From Pollenia angustigena (taxonomy: Eukaryota; Arthropoda; Insecta; Diptera; Polleniidae): a stretch of 64,000 bases of DNA. Numbering within the stretch: position 1 is the first letter of the stretch; each line of letters opens with the position of its first letter. The stretch is from assembly GCA_930367215.1 (NCBI GenBank), contig OV884056.1, positions 247,655,127-247,719,126 of the forward strand, written 5' to 3'. Below the pieces are notes generated by a model. That model was not told where the DNA came from, ran no database searches, and saw only the letters and a program-made list of their open reading frames with translations. Shown here in pieces: positions 40,801 through 47,500 of the stretch. Both the position numbers and the translations under genes were made by a program.

Positions 40801-43303
40801 TTTATTGGGTTTACAACAACCTCCCACTAGAAAATCTCTGCTAAAAGAAGTGGTTAGTGTTTTAAAAAAAATTTGTTTTCTAAACTTCTGTTTTTCATGT
40901 TGAAAATTTAACCTTTTAGGTGCGTCTAAATGTACCTCAATTGGCTTCTGAGGAATATCGTAACTTGTACAACTGGTTGGAAGTGGATTTTAACCCCTTG
41001 AACCTCTGCAAACGTGTTCAAACTGTTGTGACTGCCATCGAGGCTATTCCTGGAGATAATAACCCTTTGGCTCCATATATTCGTCCCTTAAAGAATGTCA
41101 CAATCATGCGTTTGATTCGTCAAATATCTCAAGTATATGAGAGCATTGAATTTGATCGTCTTCTCAACATGGCATCTTTCTGCAATATTTTTGATTTGGA
41201 AAAGTTGCTGGTAGAATCGGTGCGTCACAACGACATGCAAATACGAATCGATCATCAGAAACGTTGCATATACTTTGGTACTGATCTTACTGAAAGCCAG
41301 AGAGAAGATCATCCTGATGGACCTAATTTGCAGTCAATGCCTTCGGAACAAATCCGTTCCCAATTAGTCAATATGTCATCAGTTTTGCATCGTGCTGTTT
41401 CTATTGTTTATCCCAATCGTGAACGCGACCAACGTGCCAAACTGCGCTCGCAAATGGTACAACACTATCATGAAATCAAAAATCGTGAACATCAACGCAT
41501 TCTTCAACGTCAAAAGATCATCGAAGATCGTAAAGAATTCATTGAGAAACAAAATAACGCACGTGAGGAAGAGGAGGCACGCCGCTTAGAAGAAGAAGCT
41601 CGCAAAGCCAAATTAGCCGAGCAAAAACGTCTTGAGCAGGAAAATGAGGAGCGCGAACGTAAGCGTCACCAAAACGAAATTCAAGCTATCAAGGAGAAGA
41701 GTTTGAAGGAAAAGGTGCAACAAATTTCACAAACCGCTCATGGTAAAAAAATGTTGGAAAAACTTGATGCTGAAAGCATTAAGAAATTAGATGCAGAACA
41801 AATTGCTGCCAAAGAATCTGAAGAATTGCAGCGCGAACGTAAAGAATTGCAGAACAAACTTAAATCTCAGGAGAAGAAAATTGATTACTTTGAACGTTGC
41901 AAGCGCATGAAAGAAATTCCTCTATTCGAGAAATATTTGAGCGAAAAGATGGTAAAAGACAAAGAGTTTTGGGAATCACAAGAGGCTACACGCATAGAAA
42001 ATGCTATTGCTGAACGCAAGGATGCTGTTATTCAGCAAGAACGCCTTAAGCGTATGCATTCGGATCGTGACATTTTCTTGGATGCCTTAAAAACCGAGCG
42101 TGCCTCTGTGTATGCGGAAAAACTTAAGCAATTCGAAATTGCATTGGCCGAGGAGCGCAAAAAGCGTTTAGTAAAACGCATTGAAATGCGTCGTGAGCAA
42201 CGTCGTCAACAATTTTTGCGTGAAAAGGAAGAGGAACGTCTTCGCAAAGAAGAGGAAATCCGCCGTGTTAAGGAAGAAGAGGAACGTGCTATTGCTGAGG
42301 CACGCCGTAAGGAACGTGAAGCTGAAGAAGAAAAACGTCGCATTCAATACGAAAAACAACGTGCCAAGGAAGAAGAGGCTGAACGAAGAATTCAGGAAGA
42401 TAGAGAACGTTTGGCTCGTGAAGATGCTGTCGAACGTGAACGAGAGAAGCCTGCAGAAAAGGTTTGGCGGGCACGCGTAGGAGATCGTGAGCGCGATGCT
42501 GGACGCACCGAAAGAGGTGGTGACAATAACGATTGGCGTCGCGGTACTCATCCTGAACGCGAACGAGAGCGTCCAGTTGAACGTAAAGAAGCTGTTGAAG
42601 GAGCTGCTGATGGAGGTTCATGGCGTGTACGTCGTGAACAAGAAGCCGCGCCAGCCCGTTCAGCAGCTGGAGGTGCTGGAGTACGTGATGATAAGTGGCG
42701 ACGCGGTGCTGAAGAGGAACGCGGTGGTCGGGGAGGTGAATTCCGTCGGGGTGGTGAACGCGAAGATCGTCCACGTACTGGTGAATTCCGTCGTGGTGGT
42801 GAACGTGATGATCGTCGTGGTGGTGATCGCGATGATCGTCGCGGTGGTGATCGCGATGATCGTCGCGGTGGTGATAGGGATGATCGTCGTGGTGGTGATC
42901 GCGATGATCGTCGCGGTGGTGATCGCGATGATCGTCGCGGTGGTGATCGCGATGATCGTCGTGGTGGTGATCGCGATGCCCGTCGTGATGAACAATCTTC
43001 CGCTGGTAACTGGCGTGATGCTCCTCGTCCCTCTGATCGTGAAAATCGTCGCCCTGGAGGAGATCGCCGTGATCGCGGCGCAGCTCCAGCTGGTACCGGT
43101 GGAAAGGACTCTGGAAATTGGCGTACTGAACGTCCTCCTGCACGTGAAGAAAAAGAAAAATCTAAAAGAGAACCCCAGCAAGATAAGGGTACATATTTTA
43201 ACTCACGAAAACAAAATTTTTTTCATTAAGACATATATTTTTTATATTTTTAGAAAATAAAGGTGGAGACGATGATGAATGGGTTAGTGTAAGACGTCGT
43301 TAA
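13837..43303 (+). CDS. eIF3a: Eukaryotic translation initiation factor 3 subunit A (spliced gene)
   Basis: Scaffold subunit of the cytoplasmic eIF3 complex, which binds the 40S ribosome and recruits mRNA and initiator tRNA. Coding exons: 13,837-13,885; 39,768-40,852; 40,920-43,188; 43,254-43,303. All introns have GT/AG ends and the phases join exactly, giving 1,150 residues, close to the Drosophila protein. The N-terminus [16 protein letters not shown] continues across the 25.9-kb intron into [16 protein letters not shown]. The helical repeat and PCI region (about residues 1-500) is followed by a long charged coiled coil rich in Glu, Arg and Lys (about 545-900, with [13 protein letters not shown] and [10 protein letters not shown]), the spectrin-like part that contacts eIF3b and eIF3i in other species. 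The C-terminal tail has eight RG/RD-rich octads and ends [11 protein letters not shown]. No disabling change is visible. It is the only recognisable host gene in the window and is expected to be essential and constitutively expressed. Codon use is much less AT-biased than its surroundings. Confidence 0.98.
14698..15508. mobile_element. Third-level Foldback-like unit
   Basis: Left arm starts AAGTCCAGTTTACCAACGCA near 14,698 and the complement ends near 15,508. The arms are a diverged version of those of the 14,236-16,318 unit and lie inside it, giving three levels of nesting. The middle carries inverted 82-bp units (GCCGAAGGCCGGC). Confidence 0.62.
15515..16110. repeat. 82-bp tandem array (Foldback arm repeats)
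   Basis: CCGGCTTCGCTAA recurs at 15,517, 15,599, 15,681 (decayed), 15,763, 15,845, 15,927, 16,009 and 16,091: a strict 82-bp period, about seven units. Each unit has a GC-rich palindrome, CCGGCCTTCGGCCGG, that could fold tightly. Single or paired units in both orientations occur at 14,950-15,170, 16,980-17,400, 26,030-26,190 and 29,810-29,960. Confidence 0.9.
16597..16749. mobile_element. 153-bp MITE with ATGCTGGGTAC ends
   Basis: ATGCTGGGTACACACAATGCAA at the left is matched by TTGCATAGTATGTACCCAGCAT at the right. AACTTA stands on both sides (16,591-16,596 and 16,750-16,755), a probable 6-bp duplication. No coding capacity. It sits inside the Foldback element. Confidence 0.72.
16790..17590. 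repeat. Inverted arms within the Foldback element
   Basis: The sequence near 16,830-16,990 (AACCATAATATGGTTGTCGG, then TATACACCC-type and TATGGTATAACAAATACT) reappears inverted near 17,390-17,560, with 82-bp units in opposite orientation between the arms. The whole would fold into a long imperfect hairpin. Confidence 0.6.
18893..19225. repeat. Inverted pair of hammerhead-like repeat units
   Basis: TATAAAATATTATATTTATTTATT at the left reappears inverted at the right, and ACACAAAAAAA-flanked TTTACAAAATTTTAATATGAA also reads inverted around the centre near 19,050. The right half has AACCAAAGGTTAGCGAAATAT; the left half, on the minus strand, has CTGACGATGCTAAAC. These are the stem-II/GAAA and CUGANGA elements of a hammerhead-like core, split between two diverged copies. 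It resembles the hairpins at 31,213 and 39,337. Confidence 0.45.
19336..22732. mobile_element. hAT-type element, no transposase
   Basis: A 3.4-kb element with inverted ends TAGSGTGGCCGTTA and the exact 8-bp duplication ATGTACAT (19,328-19,335 and 22,733-22,740). Long subterminal inverted blocks follow (GAACCGATTTGGGGGG-type near both ends; GCCATCAAGCC/GGCTTGATGGC at 21,925 and 22,585). The interior holds a direct repeat of about 539 bp and phrases such as GCGCCCTCT in each unit. No significant protein. It interrupts the 18,285-25,024 element. Confidence 0.87.
20560..21640. repeat. Direct repeat with 539-bp period
   Basis: The block containing GTTGTGGTAAAATTTTTTC, ACAGTCTAAATATTCGAAA and CCCATAGACCATATTTTTC occurs twice, for example at 20,857 and 21,396. 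The cores are nearly identical, so the duplication is recent or homogenised. It lies within the hAT-type element. Confidence 0.85.
22750..23148 (-). pseudogene. Second, broken reading frame of the 18.3-25 kb element
   Basis: Downstream of the five-exon gene on the same strand, interrupted frames read [18 protein letters not shown] (near 23,110-23,060) and, at 22,769-23,014, a run ending [12 protein letters not shown]. At least one stop separates them. The pieces look like the end of a second transposon protein; I do not recognise its family. It stops just before the right duplication of the nested hAT element, which may have cut it. Confidence 0.4.
23149..24058 (-). CDS. Transposon-borne five-exon gene, SAM-like domain, 198 residues
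   Basis: Exons (minus strand): 24,058-23,977; 23,876-23,755; 23,700-23,593; 23,535-23,323; 23,220-23,149. Each intron has GT/AG ends (donors GTAAGT, GTGATT, GTAAGT, GTAAGT) and the joined frame is open from [16 protein letters not shown] to a stop, which is unlikely by chance. Exon 2 encodes [20 protein letters not shown], the shape of the last helices of a sterile alpha motif (SAM). Exon 3 is a Ser/Asn-rich linker. Exons 4-5 encode [10 protein letters not shown], then a helical stretch ending FPNERKY and [15 protein letters not shown] recall this SAM-plus-helical architecture from uncharacterised, repeat-associated insect proteins, but cannot name a family. A role in the mobility or regulation of its host element is inference. 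Introns are short (48-102 bp). Confidence 0.6.
25244..25964. mobile_element. piggyBac-like MITE with TTAA duplication
   Basis: TTAA at 25,240-25,243 and 25,965-25,968 flanks ends CCCTAGGATT...AATCCTAGGG. TTAA duplication and CCCT... ends are diagnostic of piggyBac. The interior has three copies of the palindrome TGGTCTGGCCAGACC (25,419; 25,741; 25,931, the last altered). Non-coding, 721 bp, with a younger hairpin MITE inside. Confidence 0.86.
25281..25407. mobile_element. 127-bp near-perfect hairpin MITE
   Basis: CAGCCCAATTATGGATAAAA opens the left arm and its complement closes the right; the arms are about 57 bp and nearly perfect, with a loop of about 13 bp (TATGTTAATTCAAT). CTC stands on both outer sides. 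It interrupts the left end of the piggyBac MITE. Confidence 0.85.
26700..28930 (+). pseudogene. Decayed non-LTR retrotransposon (endonuclease and reverse transcriptase)
   Basis: The frame 26,769-27,245 has the start of an APE-type endonuclease ([29 protein letters not shown]). A deletion/frame change leads to 27,178-27,657, with the endonuclease end ([21 protein letters not shown]). The frame 27,796-28,485 is the first half of a reverse transcriptase ([43 protein letters not shown]), then SGVPQ at about 28,565, after which the catalytic YADD region is deleted. The 3' tail (about 28,650-28,930) ends in AAATAAATAAAA-type repeats after GGCCCTAAGGGCTCGG. Relatedness to the 32,960-34,984 LINE is visible in matching motifs (LRPISIL, VVEHI, NTTSLLL). 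Non-functional. Confidence 0.85.
28985..29390 (+). pseudogene. Tc1-like transposase C-terminal fragment
   Basis: In shifting frames it reads FQQDYNPKH, then [11 protein letters not shown], then a [14 protein letters not shown]-type segment: the DxxPxH and SPDLNPIEN blocks of Tc1/mariner DDE transposases, where the first D is the second catalytic Asp and the glutamate of PIEN is the third acid (here altered to K). The N-terminal two thirds and the TIRs are absent. It is a dead fragment directly downstream of the LINE. Confidence 0.72.
30233..30763. other. Stretch with no gene; possible decayed hammerhead hairpin
   Basis: No coding sequence or clear TIR element. At 30,450-30,480 the minus strand reads CTGAAGAAGTTGG...CCAAC, a CUGANGA motif plus a paired stem but with GAGC in place of GAAA; flanking AAATAATATT-type inverted blocks resemble the hairpins at 31,213 and 39,337. 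Otherwise AT-rich sequence. Confidence 0.35.
30764..31110. repeat. Three diverged tandem units of 120-130 bp
   Basis: The phrase TATTGGATMCGCCATTTTGA followed by ATTTTCAAAATCYAATACCA recurs at about 30,773, 30,894 and 31,027. Each unit contains the palindromic core TTGAATTTTCAA. Between cores the units differ considerably. No coding potential. Confidence 0.8.
31213..31366. repeat. Hairpin repeat with decayed hammerhead-like core
   Basis: ATATTATTTATTAAATTATT at the left is matched by AATAATTTAATAAATAATAT at the right. The minus strand interior reads TTGATAATGATATCC, then GGATATCGAAATATTGG: a perfect 7-bp stem followed by GAAA, preceded by a degenerate CUGANGA. The Gypsy 5' LTR begins two bases beyond its right end. 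Confidence 0.6.
31368..31786 (+). repeat. 5' LTR of the Gypsy element
   Basis: Starts TGTTACGAAAG, ends AACGTAACA. It contains ATATAAAAAGGGG (near 31,577), a plausible TATA box, and AATAAAG near 31,673, a plausible poly(A) signal. Compared with the 3' LTR it lacks about 17 bp near 31,490 and has one visible substitution. Confidence 0.93.
31871..32959 (+). CDS. Gypsy Gag, N-terminal part (SAP domain, coiled coil, capsid)
   Basis: First part of the Gag-Pol frame, 363 codons up to the LINE insertion. Residues 1-40 look like a SAP DNA-binding motif ([19 protein letters not shown] then KAELQKRL), unusual for a Gag N-terminus. Residues 70-190 are a Met/Glu/Lys-rich coiled coil with repeated RKMEEN and TDVRTQV units. 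From about residue 210 comes a Gag capsid domain ([51 protein letters not shown]). The LINE interrupts it after 32,959. The reading frame is the same on the far side of the insertion, so the frame was open when the LINE arrived. Confidence 0.9.
32960..34984 (-). mobile_element. 5'-truncated LINE with an open reverse transcriptase frame
   Basis: A non-LTR retrotransposon inserted antisense in the Gypsy gag. CATCA is duplicated at 32,955-32,959 and 34,985-34,989. The 3' tail of TAAATAAAT-type repeats lies at the left. The reverse transcriptase frame is open from 34,984 to a stop at 33,384, about 530 residues: [36 protein letters not shown], the catalytic-Asp block [31 protein letters not shown] and [11 protein letters not shown]. 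Endonuclease and Gag-like regions are missing through 5' truncation. The ORF drawn upstream of 34,984 is the antisense of gag and not part of the LINE. It appears young. Confidence 0.92.
34990..36723 (+). CDS. Gypsy Gag end, protease, integrase zinc finger and C-terminus
   Basis: Continuation of the Gag-Pol frame after the LINE, open over 578 codons. Order: end of capsid ([14 protein letters not shown]), zinc knuckle [14 protein letters not shown], a basic linker, aspartic protease with active site [11 protein letters not shown], then KASTYSRRP, which looks like the extreme end of RNase H, the integrase HHCC zinc domain ([20 protein letters not shown], then CVITCPQC), and the integrase C-terminal SH3-like part ([20 protein letters not shown]). 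The whole reverse transcriptase/RNase H body and the integrase DDE core are absent, yet the frame is intact across both junctions. It can make capsid and protease but not copy or insert itself. The stop is followed directly by the purine tract. Confidence 0.88.
   Translation, partial: AFAETVSFALAQETARIISKPHMCKVRKIDITAEDEGDILKEMRSMKEAVLRALSEKQGKNKAKCYNCGKIGHIQRNCKAPKQRSRSASSQRNKRRASQQSSREPPLKLRRASSAEETEDLTINLVVKTSNRNITTCGYINGEIRILTIDTGAGHSIIRADLIKGAVEPLSGVNLRTATGEPVIVYGKARVEIRMADMIVFDEFIVAEIMDEVIIGADFMIRQGISLDMGRQIMNWYGLEVPLNVGNGSEALVRRLVTSDHKKLSSRRGDEKRGKASTYSRRPSKHKSKHCTESNNKKRINEIRLLDVEPSEDWSTAQKSDPILAQIMKAKKEGEKLTHEEIRLEGPLMKAYWAQWSSLRMINGCLYRTWESTDGKTVKNLIVVPTSKVCEVVKKFHEGTGGGHLSVTKTIKKLKASYYWIGCKQAVIDCVITCPQCVADSGLIGESRNPVQQYNFGELSVPANNNDSTQEQKNELRRRRVNSSNDQMKARNNGVANSEGFKEGQLVFLFNPQRKKGLSPKLQTHWDGPYKVIKKLNDVVYRIQKYKSPRSKMKVVHLERLANYGKGESEPIRDEQA
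36735..37170 (+). repeat. 3' LTR of the Gypsy element
   Basis: Starts TGTTACGAAAG and ends CGTAACA, followed by the ATAT target duplication. 436 bp; it carries ATTCCTATATAAATTTCCC (near 36,860), which the 5' LTR lacks. Confidence 0.93.
37171..37895. other. Intronic stretch without recognised elements
   Basis: AT-rich intron sequence between the Gypsy element and a small MITE. A TTTTCACAACTTACCAATAG segment near 37,440 and a loosely inverted ACCTACC...GAACCTTA segment near 37,520-37,550 hint at a decayed MITE. No coding sequence seen. Confidence 0.4.
37896..38061. mobile_element. 166-bp hairpin MITE
   Basis: GGGTATTCACGTCACAAGTT opens the left arm and its complement closes the right; pairing extends about 46 bp with few mismatches, and the centre (ACAACAACCACA...TGTGGTTGTTGT) pairs too, so nearly the whole unit is palindromic. 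Target duplication not clear. Confidence 0.82.
38707..38931. mobile_element. hAT-type MITE, family B copy 2
   Basis: A 225-bp copy, inverted relative to 1664-1888. The exact 8-bp duplication ATACTTTC lies at 38,699-38,706 and 38,932-38,939. Ends are CAAGTCATATTTACAC at the left and GTGTAAATATACCTTG at the right. Confidence 0.9.
39337..39582 (-). repeat. Hairpin repeat with hammerhead-like core
   Basis: Inverted arms TTAAAATTGATT(A)AGCTTGAGGTC (left from 39,369, right to 39,579) enclose inverted AATTATATT-rich blocks. The minus strand near 39,430-39,475 reads CCTGAAGATGCTAACC AAA GGTTAGCGAAATATT: CUGANGA, a perfect 7-bp stem II, and GAAA. A short stem III (AUAU, loop UGAG) is possible, but stem I is poor. 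CTTAGTTAGTATT stands on both sides (39,324-39,336 and 39,583-39,595), a possible 13-bp duplication. It lies about 190 bp upstream of eIF3a exon 2. Confidence 0.6.
39768..40852 (+). CDS. eIF3a: eIF3a coding exon 2
   Basis: Residues 17-378: from the split Glu codon and [15 protein letters not shown] to ...LLKEV. It encodes the helical-repeat part of the eIF3a N-terminal half. The donor GTTAGT follows at 40,853; the first in-frame stop would lie 51 bp into the 67-bp intron. The exon start is set by the TTTTCAG acceptor and by phase with exon 1. Confidence 0.97.
40920..43188 (+). CDS. eIF3a: eIF3a coding exon 3
   Basis: Begins [20 protein letters not shown] after the CTTTTAG acceptor and ends in a split Glu codon after QQDK, with donor GTACAT at 43,189. 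It includes the PCI end ([28 protein letters not shown]), the spectrin-like charged helix and the RG/RD-rich tail with eight 24-bp repeats at 42,795-42,986. Confidence 0.97.
42795..42986 (+). repeat. Coding 24-bp minisatellite in eIF3a (GGDRDDRR x 8)
   Basis: Eight tandem 24-bp units encode GGERDDRR, six GGDRDDRR and a final GGDRDARR (about residues 1004-1067). Synonymous differences (CGT/CGC, CGC/AGG) show it is not perfectly homogenised. It produces long spurious frames on the other strand. Confidence 0.95.
43254..43303 (+). CDS. eIF3a: eIF3a coding exon 4 (C-terminus)
   Basis: After a 65-bp intron (acceptor TTTTTAG) it encodes [16 protein letters not shown] (first codon split) and a TAA stop at 43,301. 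The acidic block followed by a Trp and basic end is the conserved eIF3a C-terminus, which fixes the splice choice. Confidence 0.95.
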
Positions 43304-43710
43304 ACGGGGCTAACTGACAACATTTTTATAATTTTGAGCAAAACTAAAAGCCTCCTTCCTGCATTTTTTCCTAAACTCAAAATTTTTTATACATGCCCTC
43401 TTTTTTTTAAATGTATTTATTTAATATATTTTTTTAATTTTAAGCGTTATATTATCTGAAGAGTGGCTATATACGTGTAGTGGTATATACAACATTAAAA
43501 AAAGTCATGATAAAGGATTTTATCTGCCATTTTTGGGTTGCTCCTTGAAATATTTACTTAGATTAACGATTATATTCAAGTTTTATGCAATATTCTAAAC
43601 AATTTAATTTTTTTTTTTAATATATAACAATATACTCTCCAGGCGTAAATGTGTATATCGGAACGTCGCGGAAATATAAACATACATAAATAAAAAAATT
43701 CATTCAACAT
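43304..43710 (+). terminator. eIF3a 3' UTR and probable poly(A) site
   Basis: AT-rich sequence without coding. The first AATAAA after the stop is at 43,689-43,694 (in CATAAATAAAAA), giving a 3' UTR of about 400 nt. Cleavage site is inferred. Confidence 0.6.
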
Positions 43711-45231
43711 TATATAATTACATAAAACAAAATACTTTAATTGGTACGACGTTTACACGTCTTAAATTTACTACATTTAATAAATTTAAAAATATATAAT
43801 ATGAAAATAATGCTCGGAGGAGAAATTTAAATTTCTTTTATTTTGAAACCGTTAAATGGTGTTTATGTACAAACATTTTTCAAAACAGGATGTGTGTCAC
43901 TTTAATCTATTACAAAAAACTACACAGTATGACGACAACCGTTATAAGCACAGAATACTAGAGAACTGTCACGAGACGGAAGATTTTGCGTTTTTTTTTG
44001 TCTCTCAAAGAAAGCTGCCCATTTGCATTTCTCTTTTCATCATCTTCTATGCCGCAATGCAATGAACACAAATGTATAAACTGTTGTAAAAATTAGCTCT
44101 TAAGTTCACCACAACGCGAGTAAATAATCACCCTTATTCACCCCTATTATGAAAGTCGACATCGACACAAGTAGACGGCACCTCAACACTAATGGTATTT
44201 TCCGAGTCGTTGTTGACAATAATCGATTACTTTTGACAGTCAAGTGATATTTCTTAAGGCGCTTTTTAGTCGACGTCGAGTAGTATTGTCCCCGTTTTAG
44301 TCGACAGGAAATTTTGCGACGACTCAAATGAAAGTTAAAGAAATTTTAAATGAAATGTTAACATATTTATTGAATACGTTTGAAATAAAAAATGCAAATT
44401 TAAAAGAAGTTATGGGCACAAATTTAATTAGAAAATTTAACGCGAAAATTCGGAAACATTTGCAAAAATATCGAAAATTTGCGAACATTTTTAATATGAA
44501 AGGAATGACAAAAATTCGGTGAAAATTGCTAAATTAACGGAAATTCGCAAAAATTTGCTAACAGCGGCATGAAAGAAAAGTCTTATATTTATTAATAAAC
44601 GTTAACGGTCTAATTCATAAAAATTTCTTGATTCAGCTTTAATGAATACAATAGTTATCAAATACTTTTTGTTTTATAAACCATTAATAAAAAGTCCAAT
44701 TTATAAACGCTTAATAGGATTGGATTAACAATTAAACTTTTATATTTCTTTTGTATTATTATGTTGGCAACAACATGTTTTTTTAAATGTAATTTTTGTA
44801 ATAGTGATGCATACAACTAGGGATGAAACGATAAGTAAATAAAAATATCATTCAACGAACGAATTTTAAGTGAATTTCTGTTTTGTTTTTAATTTAAAAT
44901 TAATTTCTGTTTTTTAAAACGTAATATTTTAATTAATTTTATGTTTTTTTTTGTTAATAAAATACATACTATTGAAATAGAAGCGAAATATGTAAATCAT
45001 ATTTCAATATCAAATTTTTACAGCTTAAACTCTGTACGATCCAAAAGAGATTATACAGCTTTATTATGTTTAATGAATAATTTAACCAATTTTAACCAGA
45101 TGTTTTGAAAATAAAACCTAGGTTTTAACAAAACATTTTTAGCCACATATAACTGCTAAAATATTTTAGGTTCAAATGTTTTCATTTACCTGAACATTCA
45201 GGGTATAGTAACCCTTTTAGTTTATATAATA

Positions 45232-45441
45232 TTGGGCAAAATTCCCGCCGGTTTTTTGATACGTATGTGCGTACCAATAACGTCTGGGAAATTTTTAAAT
45301 GTCATATATTCTCTCATTAGGATTGCTTCCTCTATAAGAGATGAAGGCATTTTAATTTTTCTATTGCCCCAGCGAGCTAAGGCACGAGCCACTTTCGCTG
45401 AAATTCTAAATCTACAAATTGTGTTTTTAACTTCAATTTAA
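45232..45441 (-). pseudogene. PIF/Harbinger transposase fragment
   Basis: The minus strand reads ICRFRISAKVARALARWGNR and then YMTFKNFPDVIGTHIRIKKP. The second block matches the FPNVIGAIDGTHIxIxxP signature around the first catalytic Asp of Harbinger transposases, but the AIDG tetrapeptide holding that Asp has been lost. About 70 codons remain; no other blocks were found. Confidence 0.7.
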
Positions 45442-45974
45442 TTTGTTATTATCGCTTCTTGCTTAAATTAGTTTTTAAACTTCTGGCAGGCACATTTTTA
45501 CAAAAATTTAGTTTTAAATCAATTCTATATAATAATGACACCCTTTTTTTAAAATGTAATACCTTTTTTGATGTCTCGATTATATTTAGAGATATCTAGC
45601 TCTAGCATTGCCTGATATCCTTAATTTTACAGTTCTCATTGATTTGCTTCATTTGTCACTTTTTGTGCTATGAATCAAACTTTCGATGCAAAAGTTAAAA
45701 TATTTAAAGCATGTAGAACAAAACATTTTTGTTCCGTGCGGCAAACCAGTAACCAACAGACGATATACTATGTGGTTTCTACTTTGTGTTTGCTTTAACA
45801 AATACTATAACTATTTGAAAGACATATATTGAATAAAAGTGTAATGAAAGGCAAAAAAGAGGTTTACATTATCTATTATATAAAAATAAGTCGGGTTTTC
45901 CTTCCTGACGCTATAACTCCAGAACGCACGAACCGATTTCCACGGTTTTGCATTCGTTGGAAAGGTCTTTTTCG

Positions 45975-46680
45975 CCCACTTTTTCTATTAAGCACATAAC
46001 TTGAGGACGGCTTGACCGATTTGGACGATTGTTCCCCGCCCACTTTTAGGCCCACTTTTTTCGATTTACCTAAAATCAGAAAACGGCTCCATCGATTTGA
46101 CTAATTTTTCTTTCAAATGTTCGTATCGATGCATTTTAAGTTTCCATCGAAATAAATTTACCACGCCTACTTTTACGCCCACTTTTTTTATTAAGCACAT
46201 AACTTGAGGATGGCTTGACCGATTTGGACGATTTTTTCTTTAAAGTGATCGCCATGGTCCAGCTTAGGCTTATACGGAAAGAAAATTGTTCCCCGCCGAC
46301 TTTTACGCCCACTTTTTTCGATTTACCTAAAATCAGAAAACGGCTCCATCGATTTGACTAATTTTTCTTTCAAATGTTCGTATCAATGCATTTTAAGTTT
46401 CCATCGAAAGAAAAATTGACCACGCCTACTTTTACGCCCACTTTTTCTTTTAAGCACATAACTTGAGCATGGCTTGACCGATTTGGACGATTTCTTATTT
46501 AAAGTGATCGCCATGGTCCAACTGAGGTTTATACGGCAATAACATTTTGTCCCGCCCACTTTTACGCCCACTTTGTACGATTTACCTAAAATCCGAAAAC
46601 GGCTCCATAGATTTGACTAATTTTTCTTTCAAATGTTTGTATTATTCCATTTTAAGTTTTCATCGAAAGAAAAATTTACC
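45975..46680. repeat. Tandem repeat of about 262 bp in the Helitron
   Basis: ATAACTTGAGGAYGGCTTGACC recurs near 46,000, 46,199 and 46,460, and CACTTTTTTCGATTTACC, AAACGGCTCCAT and CGCCCACTTTT recur in step. The first spacing is shorter through a deletion. Non-coding. Confidence 0.82.
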
Positions 46681-46689
46681 ACGCCTACT

Positions 46690-47500
46690 TTTACGCCTAC
46701 TACGAAACAATCAAAGCCGTTTTGGAGGTACGATGATTTGCTGGCAGGTGATTTTTGGCAAACACTTCCAGTGATACCACGATCAACGCCCGTCGATGAA
46801 TTAAATGCATGTTTGAAGTCGTCTGCTTTGTGGAAACACGTTAGGAAGCTCAAATTGACTCTGATAATGCGGGTCGAGCAGCAAAACTATCAATCTCGAG
46901 ACGTATTTTCCAAACAATTGCTGGACATAGGAAACGACAAAATCCCGGTGGATATTTCAATTTCTGCCGGATCACCGAACCAAAGTCCGAACTCATCCGA
47001 AAGGTGTTTTCAAACATTACACAAAATTACAGAAATCATGATTTGTTGAGCGAACGTGCTATATTAGCTACGTTGATGTCGACGAACTGAATTTTAAGAT
47101 TCAAGGTGAAATCGCTGGCAAATTGGAGACGTACAAATCGGTAGATTCCATTACTTCTCAGAACGATGTCGTCAACTATCCAATCGAACTCCCTGGGATT
47201 ACCCGGATTACCTCCTCATAAATTCAAACTAAAAGTTGGATCGGTAATCATAATGTTACGAAATATAAACCAACCACGTCTTTGTAATGGCACCCGACTT
47301 ACGGTAAAAAAAAAACTGATGAATAACGTCATCGAAGCAACAATGCTTAAAGGAAAGTACAAGGGAGAAAATGTTTTGATACCTCGGATCCCAATGATTC
47401 CAAACGACATGGCATTCAATTTTAACGCTTGCAGTTAGTTTCCAGTAAGTCTCGCATATGCAATGATAATCAACAAACCAGACAACCAAACAAAAAATGT
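46690..47500 (+). pseudogene. Helitron Pif1-like helicase C-terminal remnant
   Basis: The frame at 46,720-47,000 reads LLAGDFWQTLPVIPRST, CLKSSALWKHVRKLKLT and LLDIGNDKIPVDIS, Pif1/Helitron helicase blocks (GDFRQ and the region after it). The frame 47,166-47,438 reads GLPPHKFKLKVGSVIIMLRN, CNGTRL and VIEATMLKGKY, then IPRIPMIPND, followed out of frame by FPVSLAYAMIINK. The N-terminal Rep (HUH) domain and the Walker A part are missing and frames are broken. Non-functional. Confidence 0.85.

Noticed and set aside
42168..43260. Several long frames in the other five frames of eIF3a exon 3, including a 284-codon His/Asp-rich one on the minus strand
   Set aside because: They are shadows of the eIF3a codons and of its 24-bp repeat; low-complexity composition and no independent support.
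44326..44522. Small Lys/Asn-rich frame near the left end of the Harbinger-like element
   Set aside because: Composition is that of AT-rich subterminal repeats; no transposase motifs.
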